This document shows positions 27,868 to 36,999 of a DNA stretch of 36,999 bases, one piece after another. The stretch comes from Bacteroides sp. Its GTDB lineage: Bacteria > Bacteroidota > Bacteroidia > Bacteroidales > Muribaculaceae. How positions within the stretch are numbered: the first letter of the stretch is position 1; each line of letters opens with the position of its first letter. Both the position numbers and the translations under genes were made by a program. The notes beneath the pieces are model-generated. The model ran no database searches and had not been told where the DNA came from. It worked only from the letters and a program-made list of their open reading frames with translations. Where the stretch lies: positions 35,868 through 72,866 of the forward strand of contig JAAVCM010000021.1 of NCBI GenBank assembly GCA_014802345.1, in the 5' to 3' direction.

Positions 27868-28158
27868 TCAATTATTCAAATAAAACACATGACCTACTTT
27901 CACATCTGCTGCTACACCTTTATCCGATTCAAGTTCTATGTCGCCCAAATGGTTGTCATTATTTCCAAAAATACCAACATTGACACTACGAGTAGTCTTG
28001 CTTTTTATCATTGCCTTAAAAGCATCCTTAAAGCGCGAATGTGACCTTACTTCATCTCGTACCGTATCCTCTACTGTACAGACATCAATAATAAATCCTA
28101 AGAGGAGGCCAACAATTCCACCGGTAAGTAGAGAGCCTAATATACTAAACCAATCCAT
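27868..28158 (-). CDS. Cassette small protein D (96 aa), N-terminal TM helix
   Basis: TM 'WFSILGSLLTGGIVGLLLGFIIDV'; shared 'VNVGIFG' motif. Confidence 0.7.
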   Translation of the reverse strand: MDWFSILGSLLTGGIVGLLLGFIIDVCTVEDTVRDEVRSHSRFKDAFKAMIKSKTTRSVNVGIFGNNDNHLGDIELESDKGVAADVKVGHVFYLNN

Positions 28159-28161
28159 AGG

Positions 28162-28542
28162 TCAGGAAAGAACCACTAACGTATCAGAACCTAAAACTTC
28201 CTTCACACTATCGTCTAAGACGTTGCAGCAAAGCGCTTTTAAATGCTTGATTTCATAATCGGATCCATATACACCTAAAAGCAACATTATGCTTTTTTCT
28301 GGGATAGGATTTTGAAATTCCACTAATTTCAACACTTCATCGCCTTGTGCGATAAAAGGTTTATCCTGTCCTTTTATGAGATTCAAAGACTTGAAATATC
28401 CGACAATATCTGACATCTCGATTTGCTCGACATTCTCAGGGGTCAGAATAGGTTTTTTATTAGTTTTCTTTGATTTAAAGTATAGTCCACAGCAGACTGC
28501 CGCTACACCTAATGCAGCGATAATTATTATCCCTTGATTCAT
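28162..28542 (-). CDS. Cassette small protein C (126 aa), N-terminal TM helix
   Basis: TM 'IIIIAALGVAAVCCGLYF'; shared 'KPFIA' and C-terminal 'LDDSVKEVLGSDTLVVLS'. Confidence 0.75.
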   Translation of the reverse strand: MNQGIIIIAALGVAAVCCGLYFKSKKTNKKPILTPENVEQIEMSDIVGYFKSLNLIKGQDKPFIAQGDEVLKLVEFQNPIPEKSIMLLLGVYGSDYEIKHLKALCCNVLDDSVKEVLGSDTLVVLS

Positions 28543-28555
28543 AATACTGCCATTT

Positions 28556-28894
28556 TTAACTTAGAATTACGAGCGGATCATTGTCAAGTATATCTTTCGT
28601 TTTATCATCAAGCCGATCCGCTTCAATTATTTGGGCATGCTCGATTTCATCTGTTTCTTCGTTATACACTCCTTCAAAAATTCCAACGTTTCTTTCGGGT
28701 GCATTTTTAATTTTTGGTTTTAGCTGACGCAGGTCAGCAATAAAAGGCTTATGTTTATTACGGTCTAATCTGAGTTTTCGGAAGTATTCTACTACATTTT
28801 TAAAGAAATTGACCACTGCACGCCAAAGCCTCTTGACAGCATTCCAAAAAGAAGCGGCAGCGTTTTTTAAAAAACTCCAAATTGCAGAAAACAT
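28556..28894 (-). CDS. Cassette small protein B (112 aa), N-terminal amphipathic helix
   Basis: 'FSAIWSFLKNAAASFWNAVKRLWRAVVNFFKNVVEYFRKL'; shared 'KPFIA', 'NVGIFEGVY', 'LDDKTKDILDNDPLVILS'. Confidence 0.75.
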   Translation of the reverse strand: MFSAIWSFLKNAAASFWNAVKRLWRAVVNFFKNVVEYFRKLRLDRNKHKPFIADLRQLKPKIKNAPERNVGIFEGVYNEETDEIEHAQIIEADRLDDKTKDILDNDPLVILS

Positions 28895-28897
28895 AAC

Positions 28898-29308
28898 TTA
28901 TTTGAGTATTATTACTTTACTATTATCGAATAAATTTAAAACTTCACGAGATGTTCCTTCAGCCGTTATGACCAATAATTTATTTATATCATTGGGAAGT
29001 AAAACTCTATTTTTGGCAAATGAAAGAATAAATACATCTGAATCTGCCCTGTTAGTGTGGAAAGCTACTACTTCCGTCGCCTCTACCGGCTTGTAAGCTT
29101 TGGATATCTCTTTTATGTGGTTCAATTTTAAGAAATCCACAGATTCTTCGATAATTTGCGGGAGATCATATTCTTCTTTCTTCTTTAACTCTGAGGAAGT
29201 CTCATTGTTGAATTTTTCAAGTCTTTCTGCTGCTGTATTCAAGGCATCCGTTGCTTCTATAAACAACAGCAAAACTCTTTTTAGGATCTCGGGATTAATC
29301 GTTACCAT
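28898..29308 (-). CDS. Cassette small protein A (136 aa)
   Basis: N-terminal helical region; C-terminal 'TSREVLNLFDNSKVIILK'; first gene of tight operon. Confidence 0.7.
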   Translation of the reverse strand: MVTINPEILKRVLLLFIEATDALNTAAERLEKFNNETSSELKKKEEYDLPQIIEESVDFLKLNHIKEISKAYKPVEATEVVAFHTNRADSDVFILSFAKNRVLLPNDINKLLVITAEGTSREVLNLFDNSKVIILK

Positions 29309-29329
29309 AATTTTTCATCGTTTTAGTAT

Positions 29330-29363
29330 AATAAAAAAGAACACCGACACATTTTGTCGTTCT
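29330..29363 (-). terminator. Rho-independent terminator between structured RNA and cassette
   Basis: Minus strand AGAACGACA-AAATG-TGTCGGTGTTCT then TTTTTTATT. Confidence 0.7.
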
Positions 29364-29364
29364 G

Positions 29365-29549
29365 AATCTCAGGGAGGCTCTGGAAAATGCCTTGGGATGA
29401 AACAAAACGAAGAAAATGCTGTCAGTGTCCCTCGATCCGAGGGCTCACAAAACTTTGCTTACAGTGTAGGCAACAGCCTACACTGATTTGCTGCATTTAT
29501 ATCGCGTTCATCCCTTTTGAGAAATTTTCCAGATTTACCCTTTGAGATT
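29365..29549 (-). ncRNA. Structured RNA (~185 nt), rod-like with two hairpins; 6S-like RNA or cassette leader
   Basis: Nested pairings: 29365-29371/29543-29549, 29372-29374/29538-29540, 29379-29388/29524-29533, 29394-29401/29507-29514, 29414-29419/29493-29498; internal hairpins 29429-29443 and 29462-29485. Confidence 0.65.
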
Positions 29550-29686
29550 ACGATTAAATGTCAAGCTTGTGGCTTAATATTTTGAGGTATCAGTTAATGT
29601 CCGGTTGGTGAATAAAATGTTTTTAATGGTTAATGGTTCTAACTTGCTAACTCGACGCTGCTCCGGCAGGAACGATGCGCGTGATG

Positions 29687-29694
29687 CAAATATA
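29687..29694 (-). promoter_or_regulatory. -7 box TATATTTG directed toward the structured RNA/cassette
   Basis: Reverse complement of CAAATATA. Confidence 0.45.
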
Positions 29695-29769
29695 ATCATT
29701 TTTTCATTAACGTCCATCATCAAGACCAGATTTTTAACATAATCCTGACCGCATTTTCTTCGGATTATG

Positions 29770-29777
29770 CAAAATTA
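29770..29777 (-). promoter_or_regulatory. Second -7 box TAATTTTG directed toward the structured RNA/cassette
   Basis: Reverse complement of CAAAATTA, adjacent to inverted repeat 29738-29769. Confidence 0.4.
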
Positions 29778-29849
29778 ATATCCGGATGTTTCAAACGGTG
29801 ACACAAGCAACGAAAATCATAAATATTTTATGGCTACACAATTCTAATT

Positions 29850-29879
29850 TTGTAGGGACGCGCGGAAGCGCGTATGCCG
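29850..29879 (-). repeat. REP-like palindromic repeat, copy 2 (inverted)
   Basis: TTGTAGGGACGCGCGGAAGCGCGTATGCCG. Confidence 0.95.
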
Positions 29880-29998
29880 AATTGAATAGTTTAACAAGTT
29901 AGATAATATCGGCTGAAAATCAGAAGCAGGAATGTTATTTATAATACTACTCCCCTTATTCTATATGGCATATTTAATCTAACTATCTCTATTCTATA

Positions 29999-30028
29999 CG
30001 GCATACGCGCTTCCGCGCGTCCCTACAA
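29999..30028 (+). repeat. REP-like palindromic repeat, copy 3
   Basis: CGGCATACGCGCTTCCGCGCGTCCCTACAA, exact reverse complement of copy 2. Confidence 0.95.
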
Positions 30029-30080
30029 CAAAACTATACACGACAAGAATTGTATACGATAACGGAACTATATATGACAA

Positions 30081-30115
30081 CGCCGGGGTGCTGCTGAATC
30101 AGCAACACCCCGGCG
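30081..30115 (-). terminator. Strong hairpin downstream of rpoC
   Basis: CGCCGGGGTGCTGCTGAATCAGCAACACCCCGGCG. Confidence 0.7.
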
Positions 30116-30137
30116 CGGTTATTGGGGAATGGGGATT

Positions 30138-33100
30138 TTAGAGTTCGGTGTGGGCTACGTCGATTACCTCGGGAGCTTCCTGACGGGGGCTGACAGGCAT
30201 ATCGAAGGCATCCTCGATGTCGTCCTTGCCGCCGACCACGATACGCTCGTAGGAGCGGAGACCGGTACCTGCGGGGATGAGGTGACCGCAGATGACGTTC
30301 TCCTTCATGCCCTGAAGATAGTCGACCTTGCCGTTGATTGCAGCCTCGTTGAGGACCTTGGTGGTCTCCTGGAACGATGCAGCCGACATGAACGACGATG
30401 TCTGGAGGGCGGCACGGGTGATACCCTGAAGAATCTGCTCGGAGGTGGCGGGCTGGGCGTCGCGCACGACAATCGGACGGAGGTCACGGCGCTTGAGCGA
30501 TGAGTTCTCGTCGCGGAGCTTGCGGGCAGTGATGATCTGACCGGGCTTGACGTTCTCGCTGTCGCCGGCGTCGGTGACAACCTTCTTGCCCCAGATGCGG
30601 TCGTTCTCGTCCATGAAGTCGCGTTTGTCGACAATCTGCTGCTCAAGGAAGCCGGTGTCGCCCGGGTCAAGGATGTTGACCTTGCGCATCATCTGGCGGA
30701 CGATGACCTCGAAGTGCTTGTCGTTGATCTTCACACCCTGCATACGGTAGACGTCCTGAACCTCGTTGACGATGTATTCCTGAACGGCTGTCGGACCCAT
30801 GATGTTGAGGATGTCGGCAGGAGTGATGGCACCGTCGGAGAGGGGTGTACCCGCACGGACGTAGTCATTTTCCTGAACGAGAATCTGCTTCGAGAGCGGA
30901 ACGAGATACTTCTTGGTCTCGCCGAGCTTGGAGGTGACGGAGATTTCGCGGTTGCCGCGCTTGACCTTGCCGAAGTTGACCTCGCCGTCGATTTCCGAAA
31001 CGATTGCGGGGTTCGACGGGTTGCGCGCCTCGAAAAGCTCGGTCACACGGGGGAGACCACCGGTGATGTCACCGGCAGAACCTGCGGCGCGAGGAATCTT
31101 GACGAAGATTTCGCCTGCCTTGAGCTTGGCACCGTCGTCGACCATAAGGTGGGCGCCCACAGGGAGTGCGTAGGTCTTGACGATGTCGCCGTTGGCGTCG
31201 AGGATATTTGCCTCAGGAACCTTGCCACGCTCCTTGGACTCGATGATGATTTTCTCGCGGAGACCGGTCTGCTCGTCGGAATCGACGCGGTAGGTGACGT
31301 TCTCAACGAGGTTGACATACTCGACCTTACCGGCGGCTTCCGAAACGATGACGGCGTTGAAGGGGTCCCATTCGCAGATTACGTCACCCTTCTTGACGGT
31401 AGCGCCGTTGTCGAAGAACAGTTTTGCACCGTAGGGGATGTTTGCGTTGGTAAGCATCATCTTGGTGGTCGGGTCGACGATACGCATTTCAGCGAGTCGG
31501 CCGATGACCACATCGACGTTGCGTCCCTTGGCATCGACCTCGTCGGTCTTGACCGTACGGAGTTCGTCGATTTCGAGGATACCGTCGTAGCGCGAGGTGT
31601 GCGAGTTGACGGCAGCGATATTCGAAGCCACACCACCGACGTGGAATGTACGGAGTGTAAGCTGCGTACCCGGCTCGCCGATCGACTGTGCGGCGATGAC
31701 ACCGACAGCCTCGCCCATCTGCACCATGCGGTGAGTGGCGAGATTTCGGCCGTAGCACTTGGCGCAGACACCTTTCTTTGACTCGCAGGTGAGCACCGAG
31801 CGGATTTCGACAGACTCGATGGGCGAATCGTTGATGCGGTCGGCGGCGATGTCGTTGATTTCCTCGCCGGCAGCGACGATGACCTCACCGTTGGTGGGAT
31901 CGACGATGTCGTGGACCGAAACACGGCCGAGGATACGCTCGCCGAGCGAAGCGACAACCTCGTCGTTGTTCTTGATTTCGGTGCAGACGAGGCCGCGGAG
32001 CGTACCGCAGTCCTCCTCGTTGATGATGACATCGTGGGCCACGTCGACCAGACGGCGGGTCAGATAACCTGCGTCGGCAGTCTTAAGCGCGGTATCCGCA
32101 AGACCCTTACGCGCACCGTGGGTCGAGATGAAGTATTCCAGCACCGAAAGACCCTCCTTGAAGTTCGCAAGAATCGGGTTCTCGATGATCTGACCACCCT
32201 CTGCACCGCTCTTCTGGGGCTTGGCCATAAGACCACGCATACCGGAGAGCTGACGGATCTGGTCCCTCGAACCACGCGCGCCGGAGTCAAGCATCATGTA
32301 GACAGGGTTGAATCCCTGCTGGTCAGACGAAATCTGCTTCATGAGCGTGTCGGCGAGGCGTGAGTTGACGTGCGTCCAGATGTCGATGATCTGGTTGTAG
32401 CGCTCGTTGTTGGTGATGAAGCCCATCGAATAGTTGTTGAGGACTTCCTGCACCTGCTCGTAGCCTTCCTTGACATACTGCTCCTTTTCGGCAGGAATCA
32501 GCACGTCGCCGAGGTTGAACGACAGACCACCCTTGAACGCCATGTAGTAACCGAGGTTCTTGATGTCGTCAAGGAACTGTGCGGAGCGGGGAATACCGCA
32601 GTATTTGATTACACGCGAGATGATGGTACGGAGCGATTTCTTCGAAAGAATCTCGTTGACGTAGCCAATCTCTTTGGGTACATATTTATTGACAAGCACA
32701 CGGCCTACGGAAGTATTCTCGACAAGGTGCTTGATGGGATTGCCGAACTCGTCGATGTCGTCGACGACAATCGAGACGGGAGCGTGGAGCGTCACACGGC
32801 CTTCGTTGTAGGCAATCTCAGCCTCCTCGGGACCATAGAATTTCAGACCCTCGCCCTTGTCACCCTTGCGGAGCTTGGTGATGTAGTAGAGACCGAGCAC
32901 CATGTCCTGAGAGGGGACGGTGATAGGCGCGCCGTTGGCGGGGTTGAGGATGTTGTGCGAACCGAGCATGAGGAGCTGGGCTTCGAGGATGGCCTCGTTG
33001 CCGAGGGGAAGGTGGACTGCCATCTGGTCACCGTCGAAGTCGGCGTTGAATGCCGTACAAGCGAGGGGGTGGAGCTGGATGGCCTTACCTTCAATCATCT

Positions 33101-34460
33101 TGGGCTGGAAAGCCTGAATACCGAGACGGTGAAGTGTCGGGGCGCGGTTGAGAAGCACCGGATGACCCTTCATGACATATTCGAGGATGTCCCAGACGAC
33201 AGGCTCCTTGCGGTCGACAATCTTCTTGGCCGACTTGACGGTCTTGACGATGCCGCGCTCGATGAGCTTGCGGATGACGAAGGGCTTGTAAAGCTCGGCA
33301 GCCATATCCTTGGGGATACCGCACTCGTGCATCTTGAGCTCGGGGCCGACGACGATGACTGAACGGGCGGAGTAGTCGACACGCTTACCGAGAAGGTTCT
33401 GACGGAAGCGGCCCTGCTTGCCTTTGAGCGAGTCGGAGAGCGATTTGAGCGGACGGTTGGCCTCGGTCTTGACCGCCGACGACTTGCGGGAGTTGTCGAG
33501 CAGAGAGTCGACAGCCTCCTGAAGCATACGCTTCTCGTTGCGGAGAATCACGTCGGGAGCCTTGATTTCGATGAGGCGTTTCAGACGGTTGTTGCGGATG
33601 ATGACGCGACGGTAGAGGTCGTTGAGGTCGGAGGTGGCGAAACGGCCGCCATCCAGCGGGACGAGCGGGCGAAGTTCCGGGGGAATGACAGGCACAGCCT
33701 GAAGAATCATCCACTCGGGACGGTTGCGCTCACGCGACGCACGGAACGACTCTACGACCTGGAGGCGCTTGAGAGCCTCGGTCTTGCGCTGCTGCGAACC
33801 TTCGGCGTTGGCCTGATCGCGGAGAGCGTAGGAAAGGTCGTCGAGGTTGATGTCCTTGAGAAGGTCATAGATGGCTTCGGCACCCATCTTGGCGACAAAC
33901 TTGTTGGGGTCGGTGTCGTCAAGGAGCTGGTTCTCGCGGGGGAGACGGTCGATAATGTCGAAATACTCCTCCTCGGTGAGAAGGTCGAGACGCTGCACGG
34001 GGTTATCACCCTCGGCTGCGACACCGGGATTGATGACGACGTAACGCTCGTAGTAGATGACGGCATCCAGCTTCTTTGAAGGAAGACCCAGAAGGTAACC
34101 GATCTTGTTGGGCAGCGAGCGGAAATACCAGATGTGTGCCACGGGGACCACGAGCTTGATGTGGCCCATGCGCTCACGGCGCACCTTCTTCTCAGTCACT
34201 TCCACACCGCAGCGGTCACAGACGATGCCTTTGTAGCGGATGCGCTTGTACTTTCCGCAATGGCACTCGAAGTCCTTCACGGGACCGAAGATGCGTTCGC
34301 AGAAAAGGCCGTCGCGCTCGGGCTTATAGGTGCGGTAGTTGATGGTTTCGGGCTTTAACACCTCGCCGCTTGACTTCTCGAGAATCTCCTCGGGCGAAGC
34401 GAGGCCGATTGCGATTTTCGAGAAACCGGTTTTTTGTTTGTTGTCTTTTCTAAAAGCCAT
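30138..34460 (-). CDS. rpoC: DNA-directed RNA polymerase subunit beta'
   Basis: '[15 protein letters not shown]' active-site motif; zinc-binding '[20 protein letters not shown]'; full-length 1440 aa. Confidence 0.99.
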   Translation of the reverse strand: MAFRKDNKQKTGFSKIAIGLASPEEILEKSSGEVLKPETINYRTYKPERDGLFCERIFGPVKDFECHCGKYKRIRYKGIVCDRCGVEVTEKKVRRERMGHIKLVVPVAHIWYFRSLPNKIGYLLGLPSKKLDAVIYYERYVVINPGVAAEGDNPVQRLDLLTEEEYFDIIDRLPRENQLLDDTDPNKFVAKMGAEAIYDLLKDINLDDLSYALRDQANAEGSQQRKTEALKRLQVVESFRASRERNRPEWMILQAVPVIPPELRPLVPLDGGRFATSDLNDLYRRVIIRNNRLKRLIEIKAPDVILRNEKRMLQEAVDSLLDNSRKSSAVKTEANRPLKSLSDSLKGKQGRFRQNLLGKRVDYSARSVIVVGPELKMHECGIPKDMAAELYKPFVIRKLIERGIVKTVKSAKKIVDRKEPVVWDILEYVMKGHPVLLNRAPTLHRLGIQAFQPKMIEGKAIQLHPLACTAFNADFDGDQMAVHLPLGNEAILEAQLLMLGSHNILNPANGAPITVPSQDMVLGLYYITKLRKGDKGEGLKFYGPEEAEIAYNEGRVTLHAPVSIVVDDIDEFGNPIKHLVENTSVGRVLVNKYVPKEIGYVNEILSKKSLRTIISRVIKYCGIPRSAQFLDDIKNLGYYMAFKGGLSFNLGDVLIPAEKEQYVKEGYEQVQEVLNNYSMGFITNNERYNQIIDIWTHVNSRLADTLMKQISSDQQGFNPVYMMLDSGARGSRDQIRQLSGMRGLMAKPQKSGAEGGQIIENPILANFKEGLSVLEYFISTHGARKGLADTALKTADAGYLTRRLVDVAHDVIINEEDCGTLRGLVCTEIKNNDEVVASLGERILGRVSVHDIVDPTNGEVIVAAGEEINDIAADRINDSPIESVEIRSVLTCESKKGVCAKCYGRNLATHRMVQMGEAVGVIAAQSIGEPGTQLTLRTFHVGGVASNIAAVNSHTSRYDGILEIDELRTVKTDEVDAKGRNVDVVIGRLAEMRIVDPTTKMMLTNANIPYGAKLFFDNGATVKKGDVICEWDPFNAVIVSEAAGKVEYVNLVENVTYRVDSDEQTGLREKIIIESKERGKVPEANILDANGDIVKTYALPVGAHLMVDDGAKLKAGEIFVKIPRAAGSAGDITGGLPRVTELFEARNPSNPAIVSEIDGEVNFGKVKRGNREISVTSKLGETKKYLVPLSKQILVQENDYVRAGTPLSDGAITPADILNIMGPTAVQEYIVNEVQDVYRMQGVKINDKHFEVIVRQMMRKVNILDPGDTGFLEQQIVDKRDFMDENDRIWGKKVVTDAGDSENVKPGQIITARKLRDENSSLKRRDLRPIVVRDAQPATSEQILQGITRAALQTSSFMSAASFQETTKVLNEAAINGKVDYLQGMKENVICGHLIPAGTGLRSYERIVVGGKDDIEDAFDMPVSPRQEAPEVIDVAHTEL

Positions 34461-34500
34461 ATTTTAGATTGTTCAAAAGCGATGTTAAGTAATTTTATTC

Positions 34501-34538
34501 ACCCGCGCCCTGTGGAGCGCCGCCCCCGGGACGCGGGT
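34501..34538. repeat. Inverted repeat in rpoB-rpoC intergenic spacer
   Basis: ACCCGCG...CGCGGGT. Confidence 0.7.
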
Positions 34539-34554
34539 AATGAGGGGAGAAATA

Positions 34555-36999
34555 TTACTGCTCGAGGTTGATGCTCAGGCCGAGACCGCGAAGCTCGTGG
34601 AGAAGCACGTTGAGCGACTCGGGGATACCTGCCGGGGGCATGGCCTCGCCCTTGACGATGGCCTCGTAAGTCTTGCTTCGGCCGGTCACGTCGTCGGACT
34701 TGACGGTGATAATCTCCTGAAGGATGTGGGCGGCGCCGAATGCTTCGAGCGCCCAGACTTCCATCTCTCCGAAACGCTGGCCACCGAACTGGGCCTTACC
34801 GCCGAGAGGCTGCTGAGTGATGAGCGAGTACGGGCCGATAGAGCGGGCGTGCATCTTGTCCTCGACCATGTGGCCGAGCTTAAGCATATAGATGACACCC
34901 ACGGTCGCGGGCTGGTCGAAACGCTCGCCGGTGCCACCGTCGTAGAGGTAGGTCTTACCGTAGCGGGGGATTCCGGCCTTATCGGTCCACTCGTTGAGGT
35001 TCTCGAGGGTTGCGCCGTCGAAAATCGGAGTGGCGAACTTCTCGCCGAGCTCACGGCCTGCCCATCCGAGTACGGTCTCGAAAATCTGACCGAGGTTCAT
35101 ACGCGAAGGCACGCCGAGGGGGTTAAGCACGATGTCGACCGGAGTACCGTCGGCAAGGAAGGGCATATCTTCCTGACGCACGATGCGCGAGACGATACCC
35201 TTGTTACCGTGACGACCTGCCATCTTGTCACCGACGGAAATCTTACGCTTCTTGGCGACATAGACCTTGGCAAGTTTCATGATGCCGGAGGGGAGTTCGT
35301 CGCCAATCGAGATGTCGAACTTCTTGCGGCGGAGTTCGGCATCGATTTCCTTGGACTTGCGCAGATAGTTGACGATGGTCGCGCGGATCATGTCGTTCTT
35401 GTGAGCGTCGGCAGTCCACTTCGAGAGGTTGATGGTGTCGAAGTCGATTTCGCGGAGTGTTCCGGCAGAGAACTTGGCACCCTTGGGGATGATGTCGGTT
35501 CCGAGGAAGTCCTTCACGCCCTGCGAGGTCTTGCCTGCGGTGAGGGTCATGAGTTTCTCGATGAGGAGGTCTTTGAGTTCGCTGAGGCGGTCCTCATACT
35601 CCTCGTCGAGCTTGGGCAGCACTGCGCTTGCGCTCTTCTTGGTCTTTTTCTTTTCGGCCTTCTGGAAAAGATGAGTGCCGATGACCACACCTTTAAGCGA
35701 GGGAGATGCTTTGAGTGAAGCGTCCTTCACGTCGCCGGCCTTGTCGCCGAAGATGGCGCGGAGGAGTTTCTCCTCAGGAGTCGGGTCGCTCTCGCCCTTA
35801 GGGGTGATTTTACCTATCATGATGTCGCCTGGGACGATGTGGGCGCCGACGCGGATGATGCCGCGCTCGTCGAGGTCCTTGGTAGCATCCTCGGAGACGT
35901 TGGGGATGTCAGAAGTAAGTTCCTCCATGCCGCGCTTGGTCTCGCGGACTTCGAGGGTGTACTCGTCGACATGGACCGATGTGAGGATATCCTCGCGGAC
36001 CACACGCTCGTTAAGCACGATAGCGTCCTCATAGTTGTAACCCTTCCAAGGCATGAAGGCCACCTTGAGGTTACGGCCGAGGGCAAGCTCACCCTTTTCG
36101 GTCGAGTAGCCTTCGGTGAGGATGTCGCCGCGCTTCACGCGCTGACCCTTGTTGCATATTGGACGGAGGTCGATGGTGGTACTCTGGTTGGTCTTGCGGA
36201 ACTTGGGAAGGTGATATTCCTTGACGCTGTCCTCGAACGATACGAATTCCTCGTCCTCGGTGCGGTCATAGCGGATACGGATGACGGTGGCGTCGACAAA
36301 CTCGATGGTACCTTCGCGCTCGGCCATAATCTGTGTACGGCTGTCGCGGATGAGCTGACCTTCGATGCCCGTGCCGACGATGGGCGACTCGCTGCGGAGC
36401 AGGGGAACCGCCTGACGCATCATGTTCGATCCCATGAGTGCGCGGTTTGCGTCGTCATGCTCAAGGAATGGGATGAGCGATGCGGCTATGGATGCAATCT
36501 GAGTGGGCGACACATCCATGAGTTCCACCTGATCGGGAGCGACGATAGGGAAGTCGGCATCAAGACGTGCCTTCACGCGGTCGTTGATAAACTCGCCGTC
36601 GTCCTTGACAGGGGCATTGCCCTGAGCGATGATTTTGCCCTCCTCGATTTCAGCGGTGAGGTAGACGACTTCATCGTTCTTGAGGTTGACCTTGCCGTCC
36701 TTCACCTCGCGGTAGGGGGTCTCGATGAAGCCGAGGTCGTTGATCTTGGCATAGACGCAGAGCGAGGAGATAAGACCGATGTTCGGGCCTTCCGGGGTCT
36801 CGATCGGGCAGAGACGGCCGTAGTGGGTATAGTGTACGTCGCGCACCTCGAAGCCTGCACGCTCACGCGAAAGACCGCCGGGACCAAGGGCCGACATACG
36901 GCGCTTGTGGGTAATCTCGGCCAGCGGATTGGTCTGGTCCATGAACTGCGAGAGGGCGTTGGTGCCGAAGAATGTGTTGATGACGCTGGAGATAGTCTT
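34555..36999 (-). CDS. rpoB: DNA-directed RNA polymerase subunit beta (N-terminal part beyond window)
   Basis: '[67 protein letters not shown]'; frame open to window end. Confidence 0.99.
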   Translation of the reverse strand, partial: KTISSVINTFFGTNALSQFMDQTNPLAEITHKRRMSALGPGGLSRERAGFEVRDVHYTHYGRLCPIETPEGPNIGLISSLCVYAKINDLGFIETPYREVKDGKVNLKNDEVVYLTAEIEEGKIIAQGNAPVKDDGEFINDRVKARLDADFPIVAPDQVELMDVSPTQIASIAASLIPFLEHDDANRALMGSNMMRQAVPLLRSESPIVGTGIEGQLIRDSRTQIMAEREGTIEFVDATVIRIRYDRTEDEEFVSFEDSVKEYHLPKFRKTNQSTTIDLRPICNKGQRVKRGDILTEGYSTEKGELALGRNLKVAFMPWKGYNYEDAIVLNERVVREDILTSVHVDEYTLEVRETKRGMEELTSDIPNVSEDATKDLDERGIIRVGAHIVPGDIMIGKITPKGESDPTPEEKLLRAIFGDKAGDVKDASLKASPSLKGVVIGTHLFQKAEKKKTKKSASAVLPKLDEEYEDRLSELKDLLIEKLMTLTAGKTSQGVKDFLGTDIIPKGAKFSAGTLREIDFDTINLSKWTADAHKNDMIRATIVNYLRKSKEIDAELRRKKFDISIGDELPSGIMKLAKVYVAKKRKISVGDKMAGRHGNKGIVSRIVRQEDMPFLADGTPVDIVLNPLGVPSRMNLGQIFETVLGWAGRELGEKFATPIFDGATLENLNEWTDKAGIPRYGKTYLYDGGTGERFDQPATVGVIYMLKLGHMVEDKMHARSIGPYSLITQQPLGGKAQFGGQRFGEMEVWALEAFGAAHILQEIITVKSDDVTGRSKTYEAIVKGEAMPPAGIPESLNVLLHELRGLGLSINLEQ

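Noticed and set aside
26368-29308. CRISPR-Cas, contractile injection system or known toxin-antitoxin interpretation of the cassette
   Set aside because: No repeat-spacer array, no Cas, sheath, tube or baseplate-like proteins and no recognizable toxin-antitoxin pair.
29365-29549. Structured RNA read as a + strand gene
   Set aside because: Stems are strand-symmetric, but only the minus strand has a terminator with T-run and consensus -7 boxes in the right direction.
30714-31781. 355-aa + strand ORF antisense to rpoC (and similar long + strand ORFs 32370-33362, 34540-35718)
   Set aside because: Mirror frames of highly biased GC-rich rpoB/rpoC codons; low-complexity Val/Asp/Leu-rich translations, no start context or recognizable domain.
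1-36999. Insertion sequences or integrases
   Set aside because: No transposase or integrase-like ORF identified; only short palindromic repeats present.

Overview
Chromosomal window with Bacteroidales-like features (TAnnTTTG -7 boxes, absence of strong Shine-Dalgarno sites, typical gene content). The lineage assignment is my inference. The left part (1-19 kb) is mostly housekeeping: FecCD/BtuC-type permease end, GluQ-RS, hexapeptide acetyltransferase, PstS-like lipoprotein, TPR protein, AMP-binding acyl-CoA ligase, thioesterase, DprA, uridine phosphorylase, TlpA-like thioredoxin, initiator tRNA, tandem rhomboids, EEP nuclease, M3 peptidase, ECF sigma factor, OprO/P-like porin and SRP RNA. Accessory islands are (a) 19290-21096, an apparent operon of an unannotated 55-aa secreted peptide, a lipoprotein resembling cholesterol-dependent cytolysin (CDC) domains 1-3 without domain 4, and a small beta-barrel protein, next to a TPR/TM regulator; and (b) 26334-29700, a compact AT-rich operon of four small proteins sharing a C-terminal domain on different N-terminal anchors, a Vps4/p97-like AAA+ ATPase and a zinc ribbon. 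Island (b) is preceded by a ~185-nt rod-like structured RNA ending in a terminator, and is the best candidate for an undescribed system. The right end is rpoC and partial rpoB. A palindromic REP-like repeat (CGGCATACGCGC-N4-GCGCGTCCCTACAA) occurs three times. All calls come from reading the sequence; no searches were run.
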